From: Nannochloropsis salina CCMP1776
Taxonomy: Eukaryota > Sar > Eustigmatophyceae > Eustigmatales > Monodopsidaceae
Length of the DNA: 64,000 nucleotides
NCBI GenBank assembly: GCA_004565275.1
Contig: SDOX01000094.1
Span: 62,001 to 126,000, forward strand
Direction of reading: 5' to 3'
Each line of letters opens with the position of its first letter. Position 1 is the first letter of the stretch. Of this stretch, positions 34,742-47,479 are shown in pieces. A program made the translations under genes and the position numbers. The notes beneath the pieces were generated by a model. The model did not search any database. It was not told the origin of the DNA and saw nothing but the letters and a program-made list of their open reading frames with translations.

Positions 34742-35939
34742 TGTATGGATTCGAATCGAAAGCGTTCTTAGATGCTCCGAGACGTGCTTAATGTATTTGT
34801 TCAGCCTCGCAGCTTAATCATCTTTTCGCCTTTTAGAATGTAAAAATAAGCATGACTTGTACACTCATATGAGTTTATTGAAGATTGATGTAGAAGACTA
34901 CAAATTTATCACGTTTTCCGCATTACTGGCGCAATTTTTAGCCTCCTCGAGGAGCCTAGTCAAAATCTTTCTTGCAAGTCAGAAACCTGATGATTGCAAA
35001 AAGACACACCATACCATCCTCTCAAGTTTTCTTTAAAATGCTTCTCATAATGTTGCCATACTTATTGAAACCTTGTTTCTCTCCATACGAAATGATATTT
35101 GAAAGGCAGAGTATTTGAAAAGTAAAAATCCGAAAAAGGTTTTCGGAGTTAGGTAACGGCTGGGCAAAGTCTTAACGGGCGAGAAGGGCTGATCATTTCT
35201 AGCAATGAATTTTGTAAAATTGCTGCTGATATTCGACATTTATTCTCACTAAAAAATGCTTTAAAAAGCAAAGCATTGTGAGTAAGCTCTCGATAATTGC
35301 AATGATATGTCCTGTCGGTGACAAAAAGAGAAGAATGGAGGATTCAGCGGCAGACACCGCTTCCAATAAATTGGAAGATATACGTTGCGACGCCTTCCCT
35401 TATTTTAAAAGCGTTTCTAGCTCTAAGTGTTTTACACGATGGTTTTTATCACAATCAGCCAAGACGTAATCTCGGACAAAGCGTTCTTTGTGAAAGTAAT
35501 AGGCCTTGCGATATTGGAAATTGGGGTATATCTAGCTATCAATCGTACACGGTGATATCACATTATTTTAAGCGAGAGCACTAGAACTTAGCCTCTATGG
35601 ACTAGTGCTAAGCATCGCTATAGGAAATAATTGTACAGTCAACAAACAAGTGCCCCCTTTGCGAAACTTCCGAGCAACATATATACTTCTCCCTAATAAT
35701 CATCTTGTACATGCATGTTTCGACAAAATTTGCGCTCATAATGGGCCAGATATTTAGTTCTCTACATTGTCGGAGCCGTCTTCAACTGATGTTCTACCTG
35801 TACCAGAAGTTGAATGAATATCAATGAGGGAACAGACCGTGCAAAAGGCACCTGTTAATGTAAACCTGACTGGCCTCTCTTCTTAAGCCCTATCGTTGAC
35901 CACATGATGTTCAAATCGAGCCTCTACCAGGAAAAATGA
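34742..35939. other. Intergenic region, no gene seen
   Basis: About 1.2 kb of AT-rich DNA between the rhomboid start and the 3' end of the ABC transporter gene. Frames are all under 90 codons and lack motifs. The rhomboid promoter should be at the left end. Confidence 0.5.
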
Positions 35940-38900
35940 TTATTCGATCTTCGTAGCACCTACCAAGCGGCGGAAGGCGCTATTATAAGACGTGGAAAGA
36001 AGATCTTGGGGGGTCCCGATCTCGATAATCTTTCCATCGCCGAGAACGGCAATACGGTCCGCGATTTGTATGGAAGACCAACGATGGGCAATAAGGAGGG
36101 TCGTTCGATTCTGAGATGATAAGTGTAAAAGCGAAAAAAGACGTAAACATAGAGCCTTTAACTAACATCAAGAACATAATAGCACTTGCGGTTGTTGTGA
36201 TGAAACAGTGAGCATGAGAAACATGGGATGCAATACAGCGAATGAGATAGACGATGTGGCAATCAAAAACACAAAAATAAAGGCCATATATACATACATA
36301 TCAACCTGATGATTCCAATATCGGATAGGAAAAACTATCCACAAGCACAATCGTGTACGGAATATGTCGTAGAAATACCTTTAAGACTCTTTCCAAGGCA
36401 GTGTGAAGAGCCGCTTCAGACACAGAATCCAGAGCTGCCGAGATTTCATCGAGTAGGAGCACGTGTGAATCTCTCAATATGGCCCTGGGCGTGTTGATAG
36501 AGGTTATAGGAAAGAAGGATCGCGTTTGTTTAGTTCCGCGAGCAATCAATTACATTGTAAAAAAAGTGCACGGTCAAAAATTGCAAGCAACGTGTTCGCA
36601 CTGTCGCTCCTCCCATATGCAACCGCTGGCACTCTATATCATGGCCTCCAAGGCCTACCGTGCCAGCGCCAGCCGAGCTCGTTGCCCGCCACTCAATTGT
36701 GCTCCGCGCTCTCCGATCACAGTATCGAAGCCGTCTTCCCACTGCTCAATAAACGCCAAGCAATTGGCGGTTCGACACGCATCCCTACAAATGAATGGAG
36801 AAAACAAAAAAAAATGTCAGGGAGCGGGGAGAAAGGATTCAGAACAAGGGCATGGAAGAAGTGCGCTCATAGAGGGGCGAAATGTCTCAGGATTTAGAGT
36901 ACGAGACAATGATTCACCGGGAGAGGTGTAAGTCTCTGGCATTGAATTCACATTATCCCTCTCCTCCTTTCTCTATTTCCTGCTCCACAAGCCGTCCTTA
37001 CCTGACCCGGGACATCCTCTCCTCCATATTCCAAGCGTTTCCTCCTTGTATCCCATGTCCAAAGGTGAATGCTTCTTGTTTTTCTAGTAAAGGGAACAAG
37101 TTGAGACCGTCGTCCACCGACAAATGTGACGATTCAATATCGGGAAAGCCCAAGAATAAATTGTCACGGACACTCCCAGAGAAGAGGACTGCATCCTGAA
37201 TGTGAAAGGACATGGGAGGAAAGAGTGATCAGTGGGCCCAGACCGATGCCAAGCCACGCCCCTGTATGGCCGGGGTGCATGCTCACCGACAACAGCGGCC
37301 CCCCACGCCTTGTCTCTGACCCCAACCCTCCGTAACTATTACCCCCTTTTAAAATGCAGTACCTGGGTCACATAAGAGATGCTTTTTCGCAAGTGTTCCT
37401 TCGGTACGCTCTCTAAAGGCACGCGCTCAGGGCCAAATAATATCCTCCCTGCGTTCGGCTCGTACATGCGTGTGACCAGACCGGCAATGGACGATTTCCC
37501 GCTACCGGAGGGACCGACCAGGGCCAAGGTCTCGTTTTCGCGCACTTCCAGCTCTAAGTCTTGAAAAATTGGAAAGTCAGGGCGAGTAGGGTAGGCAAAA
37601 GACACGCCCTCGAAGATCAGGGGTCCCCGAACTTGAGGCCAGGTCTTCATCCGAGATCCTTCCTTATCCATTGCTCCTTTGATCACTTGTGTCGGTGTTT
37701 CTCGTCCTCGCGATGGTGTTTTCTCCGTCTCCAACAGGTCAAAGATGCGTTCTGCCGAACCGGCGGCTTTCATCAAATCGCCGTAGTACGACAAGAGCGC
37801 CGAGATCGAAAAGCCCGCGTACACCGAATACAGCAACATGGTGGAAAGATCGCCCACAGTGATCAGTCCTTCGCTCACGTACTGCCCGCCAAAGTATAAG
37901 ACAGTCACCATGCCCAAATTCCCGGACCCCATGGCCACGCCGTAATAGATACCTTGCATAAGGCTCTTGTGTTTCGCTACCCGGAAAACATTGTTCATCT
38001 GGTGGGCATATCGCCCCACTTCCAGCTCGTCGTTTCCCAGGGCTCGCACCGTCCGAATGTTCGAGATTCGTTCCTCGGCGATGCTGCCCGCATTGGCCAA
38101 CTCGTCCACCATCTGCTTCGACAAGTCGCGCACTTTTTTCCCAAAAAACACCCCCCACACTGCCACGGGGGGGATCACACCCAGCATGATGGCGCAGAGC
38201 TGTGGAGAAGTGTAAAGCATCATGCCCAACGCACCCGCCCCCTGCGCGAAATTCCGCAGGAAATAGCTTGTATCCTCCGAAAGCGTCTTAGCCACCTGGG
38301 TCACGTCATTTGAAAGCCGGTTCATAACCTCGCCCGTCCCCGACCGGTCAAAAAAAGCCAGACGTTGGTGCACGACGGACGCAAAGACCCGCTTTCGTAA
38401 GCGGGCAGCGATGCGTTCCCCCGCCACATGCACCGTGGTGTTCCGAACAAAAGTTGCCAGAGCGCCAACCACAAACACTCCCACCAATCCCGCACTCAAC
38501 ACGGAGAGCGGCGCAGCATCCGGAGGAATGAGGTCCATGGCCCAAGCCGGTATGACGCCGGGCCCAAAGCTTGCCTCGATGAATTCACTCGCGTTCATGC
38601 TAAGATGGGCCGCTGTCGTGTCAATTGCCGGCAGGGTGCCATCGGCCGTGCCTTTGGATCTGTCGACCAGCTGCTTCGTGTTTCCCAGGGCCATGGCGTC
38701 CATGCATTTCCCTATCGCGAAAGGAAAGACCACCGTCGTCCCTGTCCCTACGGCCACGGCCGCCAAGGCGGTCAGGAATGCCGGGGTCTCGGGACGGGCA
38801 AGGGCCAGAAAATGTTGAAAGGTCTTCCGAGCGGGGCGGGGAGGGGGCAACGGGTCGGGCATGACCAACGTAGACTTCTCTGAGGGTACATGAGATGTAG

Positions 38901-39081
38901 ACGTGGTCGACCGAGGGTTATTGGAAGCGCTAGATGGGGTGCCCGGGAGTGTGCTCAGGTTTTGTGCGCCCCGAATTATAAGCGGTACTACTTGAGGATA
39001 ATGATGTTGGAAAAATACTGACGACAGGTAGGACCGTATACACCTTGTGTGTCTCGCTCCTTTCAGCGTTCTTGATATCAT
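35940..39081 (-). CDS. ABCB-type half-transporter, mitochondrial Mdl1/ABCB10-like
   Basis: Five exons, 39081-37363, 37195-37002, 36784-36659, 36484-36379 and 36110-35940, encode 771 residues. The first 50 residues are basic and Ser-rich ([19 protein letters not shown]), as expected for a mitochondrial presequence. A six-helix membrane domain follows, with typical loops ([22 protein letters not shown]). The nucleotide domain is complete: Walker [11 protein letters not shown]-loop Gln at the exon 1 border (SYVTQ), signature LSGGQRAR, Walker B LLLDEIS, D-loop AALD and the switch His in IAHRW. It should work as a dimer, exporting peptides or haem-related metabolites from mitochondria if the Mdl1/ABCB10 reading is right; ABCB8 or a plastid half-transporter are alternatives. 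The four introns all fall in or just after the nucleotide domain. Confidence 0.92.
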
Positions 39082-39954
39082 CGTAGCGTGATTTCCGTCG
39101 TAAAATGGTGGAAGCGCCTGTTCATTAATAAGGATCTTAGGTACGTGGCAAAAACGCGCTGCAAGAGTACCGATCGAATGTTTCCTGGGGAAACAATGTC
39201 AATCGGAGACCCATATCAAAACGAGCTCTTAATCTCGTACGAACCGTAAACTGCAAGATTACGATGCCCTTTTCCCATTCTCTCGCTCGTTAGCGCGCAT
39301 GATGTACGCATTAAAGGAGATAAGCTTCTTCCACGTACTCAGGGGCCAGGAGGTTATTCTTCTTTTTCGCAGGCAAACATTGAAGAAATGCTTTCGAAAC
39401 TCCAACCCACTTTCACATTTTCTCCTCAATAATATATTTTGTTGATCACTATCACCTTTTGGATGTTCTCAGGAGAGCAAAATTTTGATTCAACCATGTT
39501 TGTGGTGATTGGATGATTGAAGCATTAAATTTTCGTCACGAACCAATAGGAAGCTGAACACGTCCCTCCTTTCCACGACGTTTGGTCAAATACAAGCAAA
39601 TTGTGGAGCGTACGTTGGAAGACCATGACCTCGGATGAAAGAGAGCTGTACCAGGTGCAAGCCATGGTGGAAAATCAGTCAGCTAGAAAGTGAACACGGA
39701 GAGTTTGGGGGGGGCGTGGTGTCTACAGTCAGGTTGGACGTGTAAAAAGTTTTGTATTTAACATCGAAAGATCCTTTCTTTAAATGACGCGTAAAAGATA
39801 AAACTTGCCGCTGGGCTGTCGCATTCGTTACAGAAAGCGTTAAATTAAGTTGTAATTATCGTTCAAAGCCACAGATTTGGACAATCCAAAAAAGATTCCT
39901 TCCTGCTACACCCTCTCTTCATTCTTCGCACGGTCCAGCTGTGCTTGCAGCCTG
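39082..39954. other. Intergenic region, no gene seen
   Basis: About 870 AT-rich bases between the ABC transporter start and the permease stop. No frame is convincing. Confidence 0.5.
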
Positions 39955-42373
39955 TCATTTGCTTGCCCTGTCATCCTTATGCACGACTACTGCATAGGCC
40001 CGCGGGACTCCCCTCCCCTCTCCCCCCTCCATCTTGGTCTCTTCCTCCCACCCTCCCCCCGTCCCCACCCCCGCCAATGAGCCCTCCCTCGCCTCTCTAT
40101 ACCCCTCTCCCACGTTCCCCCCCCCTTGCCCCCACGCCCTCCTGCCTACCCATCCCTCTGACTCCGGATGCAACGGGGCAGTGGGCGCAGGCAGGGCGGG
40201 AGAGGGTGGGGGTGGGGCACCCCCCCTGGCGGGGGCCGTGGCCGGCGGCACGGGGTAGAGCAAAAGCTGCTGCAGCGTCGCCGTCAGTGCCTCCGTGGCC
40301 CGACTGCTGGCCGACTCTGGGGAAGGGAGGGGACGACGGGGAGGAGGCGCAAAGGGAGGCACGGACGCGGGGGGGACGTCCACACTCATGTCCGGAGCTG
40401 CTGCGCCCGTGGCTGCCACCGTGCCTGGGTCCATGTGGACGCCCCTGTTCCTTTCCCTCCGTGGATTTCGGGGGGGGTGGGAGGGAGGGGGAGGGAGGGA
40501 GGACGGGAGGGAGGACGGGGGGACGGTGAAGCAGGGGTATGTCACGGCGTAGAGTACAAAGCTGAGGGGGAATGTGAGCAGAAAGCCCATGGTGCCAAAA
40601 AGTTCGATGGCGGCGATCGTGCTCTGGGACCCTGCTCCTGCTCCGTATCCCCCTGTGCTGGCGGGGAGGGTCGTCCGCCACAGGGAAGGGAATCCAAACA
40701 CCGCCCCTCCTGCCAGCACGGCCAGAATCGCTCCCATGTTTACCCCCCCCTTGTGCAACCGCGGCGTCGTTTTGTACAGATAATGGACGGGGAGGACGGC
40801 TTGTCGTACCCAAAAAATGTCCGAGAGCAAAACCCCGACCAGGGCCCCGCCGACAAGGCCCGAGAGCAGGGACCCCCCGACAAAGGCCGAGCCACCGTGG
40901 GCGTCTCGGCTTGTCACCACGGTGGAAGGCGCGAGGAGGACGAAGAGGAAGGCGCCAAAACCCATGCACCCGCCTGCCACGCCCGTATTGGCAAGAAGCT
41001 GAGGTCCCAAGACGTTGCTCAGGGCGTGGGCCCCCGGGAGGAGGTAGCCGACAACGGCCGTGTGAAGCGTGGCAACCCAGAGTCCGATCCCTCCCAGCAA
41101 GGCCATGTAGGGCGGGGAAAGGAAAGAAAGGAGGGCGGTGGGCGTGATCACCACCGTGCTCCAACCGCGCGCGACGGTGCCCGTGAGGAAGCAGCCCAGA
41201 AAGGTGGTGAGAGGGGAGAGGAGGGGGAAAACCACCAGGAGGGCATGGCGCGGAGACGGGCGCAGACTACACCATCGACTCAAGTCGCCCCAGCCAAGGA
41301 GGAGGGGGGTCGTCCACGCGCCCAGACCGAGGAGGACGGCGAGGGGCAGGGAGGTGTAGAGAGGGAAGGGAGGGGAGGGAGGGAGGGAGGCAGGGAGTAC
41401 CTTTGCGTCGTAGGCGTGGAGCCCGGTGTCGAAGCCGAGGAGGCGGTAGGCCCATATTCCCAGACCCGCGTAGAAGGCAAGGAGGAGGGTGCTGAGGACG
41501 GGCGCGAGGGAACGAAGCGCCTGGATTTTCCCAAACACGTGCAAGGAGACGAGGAGGAGGAAGCTGCTGGCCAGGCAGAGAAGGCTGAGGAGGGAGGATT
41601 GGCCGGGGGGCAGGAAGGAAGGAGGGATCGGGTTCCACGTGGCGACGGAGGGACGGAAGCGCGTAATTCCCTCTCGGAGGCCCTCGGTCGCAATGCTTAG
41701 GAGCCACGCCGTCCATGGGAAAGCCAGGACTAGGTGGAGGAGGGAGAAAAATTTCGCGCCAAAAATTCCAAAGCTGGTCCGGGCAGAAACACAGAGAGGG
41801 ATGCCGTACTTGCTGGGGGCGTGCATGGTCAAGGCGGTAAGGCCGGCGGCAAGGAGGGCAGAGAGGAAGGAAGCCAGGACGGACCATTTCCAGGTGAGGC
41901 CAAGGTGGGACCCCAGGACCCCCAGCATGTAGGCTGGAGGGGAGAGGGCGAGGGAGGAGGCGAGCCAAAAGTACTGTCGTGCGGATAGGATGGCGACGTC
42001 GTGGGTGAGAAGGGGCAGGGTATGGTGAGGGATGTGTCGGGAATGCGCCAGCGGGGCGTCGGCAGGACGCCATCCTCGGCATGGCATCTCTCCCCCCGGA
42101 TGGTTTTACCCTAATTCCTGTACTTACATCGTTGAATCGCCAACTCTTCTCCTGCAAACCCACAGGATCCAAGGACGACGCAGGGGCCAGCACTACTTCC
42201 GTCGTCGGGGCTGGATGCGACCATCTTCTTCTGTATGAGGCCCTTTCCCCCTCCACTTGCTGCCCTTGGGAGGCCCTTCCACGTGTCTGGGCACTTCGGG
42301 ATGGGGACTGTCGACCGCACCTGTGCATGTTACCTACGCAATGCAAGTCGCCGTCGTCCCAGTCGTCATCCAC
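39955..42373 (-). CDS. NCS1-family (cytosine/purine/allantoin type) permease
   Basis: Two exons, 42373-42128 and 41973-39955, give about 754 residues; the start Met is uncertain. NCS1 carriers import nucleobases, allantoin, hydantoins or related vitamins with a proton or sodium ion. About twelve membrane helices are visible. The family-typical KYGIPLCVSARTSFG segment precedes LAFPWTAWLL. Later come WTTPLLLGWGDLSRW and LLSDIFWVRQAVLP with HYLYKTTPRLHKGGVN. The substrate cannot be read from sequence. After the last helix is a tail of about 180 residues, rich in Pro, Ser and Gly and much longer than usual. The acceptor at 41974 was chosen because the nearer AG sites would leave a 40-base intron. 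The large antisense frame over 40168-41700 is a GC-rich shadow. Confidence 0.85.
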
Positions 42374-43478
42374 GGCTCTCCGTCGACCTGACCGGGGGGG
42401 GGGAGAGATTTTAAGGGGGGCGGGGAAGAACGTAAAAAGCGGGCCGTAGCGTACACCAAAAGGAGCAGAAATATTCCTAAAAAGAGCTATTTTTACCTTT
42501 GAAGGATCGCGGCCGCGCTAGGTCCGTCCCCATGCGTGTCTTCAAAAGTGTGACCGGTGAACCCAAGAAAAAAAATGTTTTTGAGACGCGTAAAATAAGA
42601 AATACTTCGGTATCCCTACAGGATCTCATCACTGGAGGATGGGCTCAGTAAATTTCAATGGTTTATACCGCTGTGCACACTCTTCCTCGTCCCCAAGACA
42701 TGTCCTGCGCTATGTCATGTATGTGTGCCAACGTGTGCTCGCGGCAGCATGGTCAGAATCCGAAGGGCAGTCAAGCGTTTATCCAATATGGTATTATGAG
42801 CCAAGGTAGAAAGCTGCGAAAGAGGACTTCACAAAATGTCGATGGTAATCCCTGCCTAAATCCCTACAGTCTCGTCCCGACGTGCGAGGCAGGCACTATT
42901 ACTTCGTCTCCGACTCTTCGTCCCTCCTTCTCGGTCGGACACGTATCGCAAATGTGGCGGCGGACAGGGCACGTGCGGACAGGTGAAATTTTGAAGGCGG
43001 AGGAACAGGCTTGCCTTACAGGCTTTAAGCAGCGAGAGCGCTTCTCTCGCTTAAATAGGAACATTTAATATTGTCCGATGACTTTTATTTGTGAAAAATT
43101 TCCTTCCATGGTCTAAGAAAGCATCATAGTTCGTACAGTTATATTCCATGCCTTAAGATTTGGTAGGTGTCTTTCCATTTTTAGGAGACAAGCTTGGATG
43201 ACTTGTATGTGTAGCTTTGCGTCCCCTCAAATTCATTTACACAGGATCTCCCGACCTCACCCAGTCCACCCAATCCACAACGAGGAAGCAACATAAAAAC
43301 ATTTGACAATAAATTGTGGCATATTCTTGTTTCGACTTCTTGCTTGCTTTCGATTTTAAGAGCTCTTCGTTCCATTTTGCGCACCCTTCCCCCCCCCTTC
43401 TCCTAACCCCGTCCACAGCATGAGTCGGCTGCTGCCATCGTTTGCTTCTTATATCGATTCCCGTCTGCCATCACGCCC
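42374..43478. other. Intergenic region, no supported gene
   Basis: About 1.1 kb between the permease start and the zeta-COP stop. A 136-codon plus frame (42658-43068) is Cys/Ser-rich with no domain and no splice partner, so I do not call it. Confidence 0.45.
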
Positions 43479-45208
43479 TTAAAAGTTCCCTTCACGATTC
43501 CCCATGCTTTTGATGAAGGAGTCTTTCGCAGACGCGAATGCTTGTGAGATGGTCATGTCCGCCAAGGGGACATTTTGACCTCCGGATACGCCCCGCCTGT
43601 AACGTGGGAGAAGCAACGCAGATCAGGCCAAAGGATCCATTCCTTACAAGCAAAAAGCTCTAAACACATGAATTCACGGAGGACGGAACATCTGCGGGAC
43701 AGGGGCACCCAACCTATGAGTGGCAAGCACTCTCCTCCTTCCCTCCACCTCCTGCCCACTCCCTTACATCAAAACACGCGCGACAATAGCGGAAGAATCC
43801 GTTTCCAAGATGATGCCACCGTCCACCAACTCATCCACTGTGAGCATGAGCAAGTCCAGATTGTCCAAAAGCGAGCGACGGTCCACTTGGCCCCTGTCCG
43901 GAGGGTGTCGCGTCAGACGCTTTCACAATGTCACACTCCCAGCCTCTTTTCTAAAGAGAGAGGTTCAATACCTTCCCATTGCTGTGCAGTACACAGGAAC
44001 AAGAAGAAGATGGGGAAGGAGGAAGGGACGTACCGCAGGAGCATGGCGATGGCGTCGCGAAACGCGTCCAGCACAGTGGCCAAGATGAGCTCGTTCTGTG
44101 GCAGAATCCAGGGTACCCCATAAACATGTTGTGAGTGGGTCCCACGTGCGTAAAAACCGTCCATTTTGACTTGACGCGCACTGCTCCACCTTGCTTGCCC
44201 TCTTTCTCTAACGTTCCGCCCTCCCTTCCTACCTCCTTCGCATCTCCCACCACATAAAAGTGCGCGTCAGTGCCGGACCGAAAAACGACGGTGAAGTTGT
44301 CTATTGTTATGATCTCGGCTGAGACCAGGAAGCGACAGTAAAGTGGTGTATCCCAGAGAAAGAGGATGATGAACACGTGAAAATTAAGCGGAGATTCACT
44401 ATCGACGCCACCACAGCCTATCATGCGCTCCACCGTCCTGCACCGCACGTGAAATACCACGTCTTTCGCAAAATTTTACACCCCACGTGCTCCAGTGCCC
44501 TTGGGATCGATCCTGTAGCCCTTAATTTTTCCTTATGAATACAGCATCGGAACCCTGTACACCCAAACCCCCATGTGTCACGTGCTACATTTTCCCTTTG
44601 CTTGTCTCCTCCTCGTTCTCTCCCTTCCCCACGTACATTCGGAGCGGGCGTTGTTGTGCCGGGTTTTTTTGAAAACACGCATCTCAAATGCCATCTAGAC
44701 GGAATTGGCGTTTCACATTGATGCGATGGGAACCCAGATACGAAAGGGAATGTGAGGCGTAAGAGTCATGCTCCGGAAAAAGGCTCACGCGGCCTGATGA
44801 GTCCATCACCCCCTGTACCCAACGGTCTTCTCAGGAGGATACATGTCTTTTTGTTTCGAAGAATATCAACGGCGGGCTTCCAACGTACGGTTATACATCG
44901 CCTCGTCCCACACATCTCCACTCCTTCCTGACCCCCCCTCGTTATCGACACACACACCTTTTCTGCGTTGGTGGCGAATATCGGGTTAAAATACTTCGCT
45001 GATAGCCGCTGACCATCATTGTCAAGCACGAATATGGCAGTAACTGAGGGGACAAAGGGCTAATGATGGGATAAGCGGAACGAGACGGGATATAAGAACG
45101 GGAAGGAAAGGGGATTCCAGGAGTGTGAGCAGGGACGTGGGGGAATGACCGTGAAGGGATCCTTGGAACCAAGGACAGGGAGAACTTTTTTGAACTTACG
45201 TCTGACAT
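43479..45208 (-). CDS. COPZ: Coatomer subunit zeta (zeta-COP)
   Basis: Seven exons, 45208-45200, 45059-44958, 44694-44637, 44318-44233, 44095-44034, 43893-43768 and 43596-43479, join in phase to 186 residues. Zeta-COP is the small longin-fold subunit of the COPI coat for Golgi-to-ER and intra-Golgi transport; it pairs with gamma-COP. Family landmarks occur in order: AIFVLDNDGQRLSAKYF, FEMRVFKKTRHNNARSE, TVVFRSGTDAHFYVVG, NELILATVLDAFRDAIAMLL, LLDNLDLLMLTVDELVDGG and IILETD. The C-terminus VPLADMTISQAFASAKDSF matches the usual end. Length is normal (about 180). The first coding exon is only nine bases (Met-Ser-Asp); it was chosen because the acceptor at 45060 then gives a phase-0 start of exon 2. 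All other borders are forced by homology and phase. Confidence 0.9.
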
Positions 45209-46282
45209 AGTTTGCGGAGGCTTGTCCTTTTTGGAGTGGAGTAGTAGTCTTGCAAGAATGTCTCTGAGCAACAGACAGCGGCGAGGTACCCAAACAGAGC
45301 TCTAGACGCCCTCGACGAAAATCGCGAGGGATCGGAAAACGTTCCAGTAACCTAGACATGAGCAAAGGTGGTATAGACTTGCATTTTATATTCATTTTCT
45401 ACAGATCAACTCATCGGAAGGTAATTCTGGTATCACGAGGGCATGACATGGGCGCATCGCCCATTTCTCTGCGCGATCGTAAGCGAGATGAAAGGGAGGC
45501 TCCCGTCGGACAGCTTGTCATACGACGACGAAAAATCATCGTTGAAAAGTCAAGCTCTTTTTTACCAGGACAGTGTTTTCTCATTGTTTTAGCGTGGAGA
45601 AGGTGGTAGGAAATGAAAGGAACAGCGCACGGTATAGGCGCAGCAATGGCATCTACTTCCGGGTATGATGCTGTGGCGAAAGCATGAAAAGCGACTGTTA
45701 AGTAGGAATATGAGATAATCCGATCCGCAGCGCGTATAAAAAGGACAACAATCTTTGCTTTATACCGTTGGATTCTATCATGAATACATTTCATGTATTT
45801 TCCTGATTTGATTCATCGAGGAAGGTATGAACATGCTGCGATCAATGTATCCATTTCCTACTGCTCAGGGTCACAGCTACAGCACTCTGGAAAAATGCAG
45901 CGACCTTATCTAATTTTCCGAACAACCATTGCTTTAAGAGTATGGGAAAGGGTGGAAGTACGTGCGAGTTCGATTTTTCCAATTTTACAAATACAATGTT
46001 CTTTTCTTTTCTTTCTTTTTAACGGCTGTAAGTGGCCATGGTTTGTCTTTCTTAAGTCCACCCCCAGTAATTTTTGAAAGATGAATATGAGAAGTAATCT
46101 GTGCAGAGTTGGGCAGAAAGTGATGGGGTAGTGAAGTCAGACCACAGACGACTGCGTGTATCATCTCCCTTTCTTATTGATGTACCCAAGAAATATGTAG
46201 ACCCACACAAGCGCCTAAAAGAATGACATAATCCATCACCAAGACTATTAGATAGAAATCAGGACTCCTTGTCATCATTTCC
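45209..46282. other. Intergenic region, no supported gene
   Basis: About 1.07 kb upstream of zeta-COP. A 127-codon minus frame at 45411-45794 has no recognisable domain, no clear hydrophobic pattern and no splice signals in the right places; I leave it out. Confidence 0.4.
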
Positions 46283-46744
46283 TTACTCCATCCGTCTAAA
46301 TCCTCCCTCCCACCTTGAAGCTTTGGATCCTTTACGCCGGAGATCTTCCCAAGGCTGAGCTGTATTGTGTTTGAATAAAATTAATGTGTGGCGATGACAC
46401 TTCGTTTCCTGTCTATTGATTTTTGGCACCCATTTCCTCTTACCTACCAAAAAAGAATAATACAGAGCGACTCCAGCCACGATAAGCAATCCCAGACGAA
46501 CGACGAGGCTAGTAAAAATGAATATCGCGATGCTAACCATGTAGGAGACCAGCCTTTTCAAGACGCGACAACCACATTCACAGTAGGCAAAACAAGCCTC
46601 CAGGCGCCCCTCCAGTTCTAAGGCGTGCATTCGTGCGATTGCTGCCCGCGAGGGTTGGTACAATTGAGGCTGCAAGGAAGCTTTGGAGGTAGGGCTTGGT
46701 TCAGGACTGGTCGTCGATGGAATTAGCTCTAAAGGTGTCGGCAT
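46283..46744 (-). CDS. Small membrane protein of unknown function
   Basis: A 153-residue frame. A Pro/Ser/Thr-rich N-terminus (about 35 residues) leads into a Cys-containing helix (ACFAYCECGCRVLKRLV) and then a hydrophobic region long enough for two membrane spans (SYMVSIAIFIFTSLVVRLGL, LIVAGVALYYSFLVG). Directly after the second span lies a candidate 84-base intron (46443-46360, gtaagag to tacag). Removing it keeps the frame and gives a 125-residue protein ending in the same basic tail (EDLRRKGSKASRWEGG). The intron-derived 28 residues look unlike coding sequence, so the shorter form is more likely. No family recognised. Confidence 0.5.
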   Translation of the reverse strand: MPTPLELIPSTTSPEPSPTSKASLQPQLYQPSRAAIARMHALELEGRLEACFAYCECGCRVLKRLVSYMVSIAIFIFTSLVVRLGLLIVAGVALYYSFLVGKRKWVPKINRQETKCHRHTLILFKHNTAQPWEDLRRKGSKASRWEGGFRRME

Positions 46745-47479
46745 GGCTCCCTTATATGGTTCTCTATTCTGTTGTGTAAAGTTTACCGTGGATTGAGCTG
46801 TTTATACTTTCATTTGTCGGTGTCATTCCACTCATTACGCGAGCTCTACATGATTTTTGCAGACAAACTGTACTCATTCCCTCCCGCACTCAGTGCAATG
46901 ATTGAAATTGGTCTCTGCAAATTATTAAGCTTAATAAAAGCCGACAAAATGGCTTCCTCTCAAGCGCACGATAACACAACTTTGCAAAATAAAATACCAC
47001 GACGACATATTTGTTCACACGCCTGGGAAGATCGGATCAGTGACTAAGAATGCGATCTTACGACCAAATGAAGATCAAAGATTGAAATTAGGTTTCTTGT
47101 ATGTATTCTCTGCCAGGATATTTATGCGTCAAGCAGGCTTTAAAGTTAATGGATAGCTTTAGGTATACGAATACAAATCTAGCGGTTGAGGCGTTACGTC
47201 GCTCATCGCTTGGAAGCTTCCCGGCCCATGCGTGCATGCGCCTGCGCCAAGGCTCCAGATCTGGACCACTGGCGCGATAAATGCCTGACACGGAAAGAAA
47301 GGGGCATCCTCAATATAATAATTTGAGGAGATAGACAGAAGCAACGTGCGAAAGTTGACTACGGCTCGGAGATATAGGCTTGCGAGTGTCTCCCGTAACG
47401 TGCTTGGACCAGTTCAAGGAGGAAGGAGTTGCCATTCGCTTGCCCTCGAGCTCTCATAAAGCACTCTATAAGCATTTCT
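46745..47479. other. Intergenic region, no gene seen
   Basis: About 735 bases with short frames only, upstream of the small membrane protein gene. Confidence 0.4.

Noticed and set aside
40168-41700. Plus-strand frame of 510 codons
   Set aside because: Antisense to the NCS1 permease, highly charged and without motifs; an effect of high GC.
42658-43068. 136-codon plus frame
   Set aside because: No domain, no splice partner, and composition like random frames nearby.
45411-45794. 127-codon minus frame upstream of zeta-COP
   Set aside because: No domain or consistent hydrophobic pattern, and no supporting exon borders.
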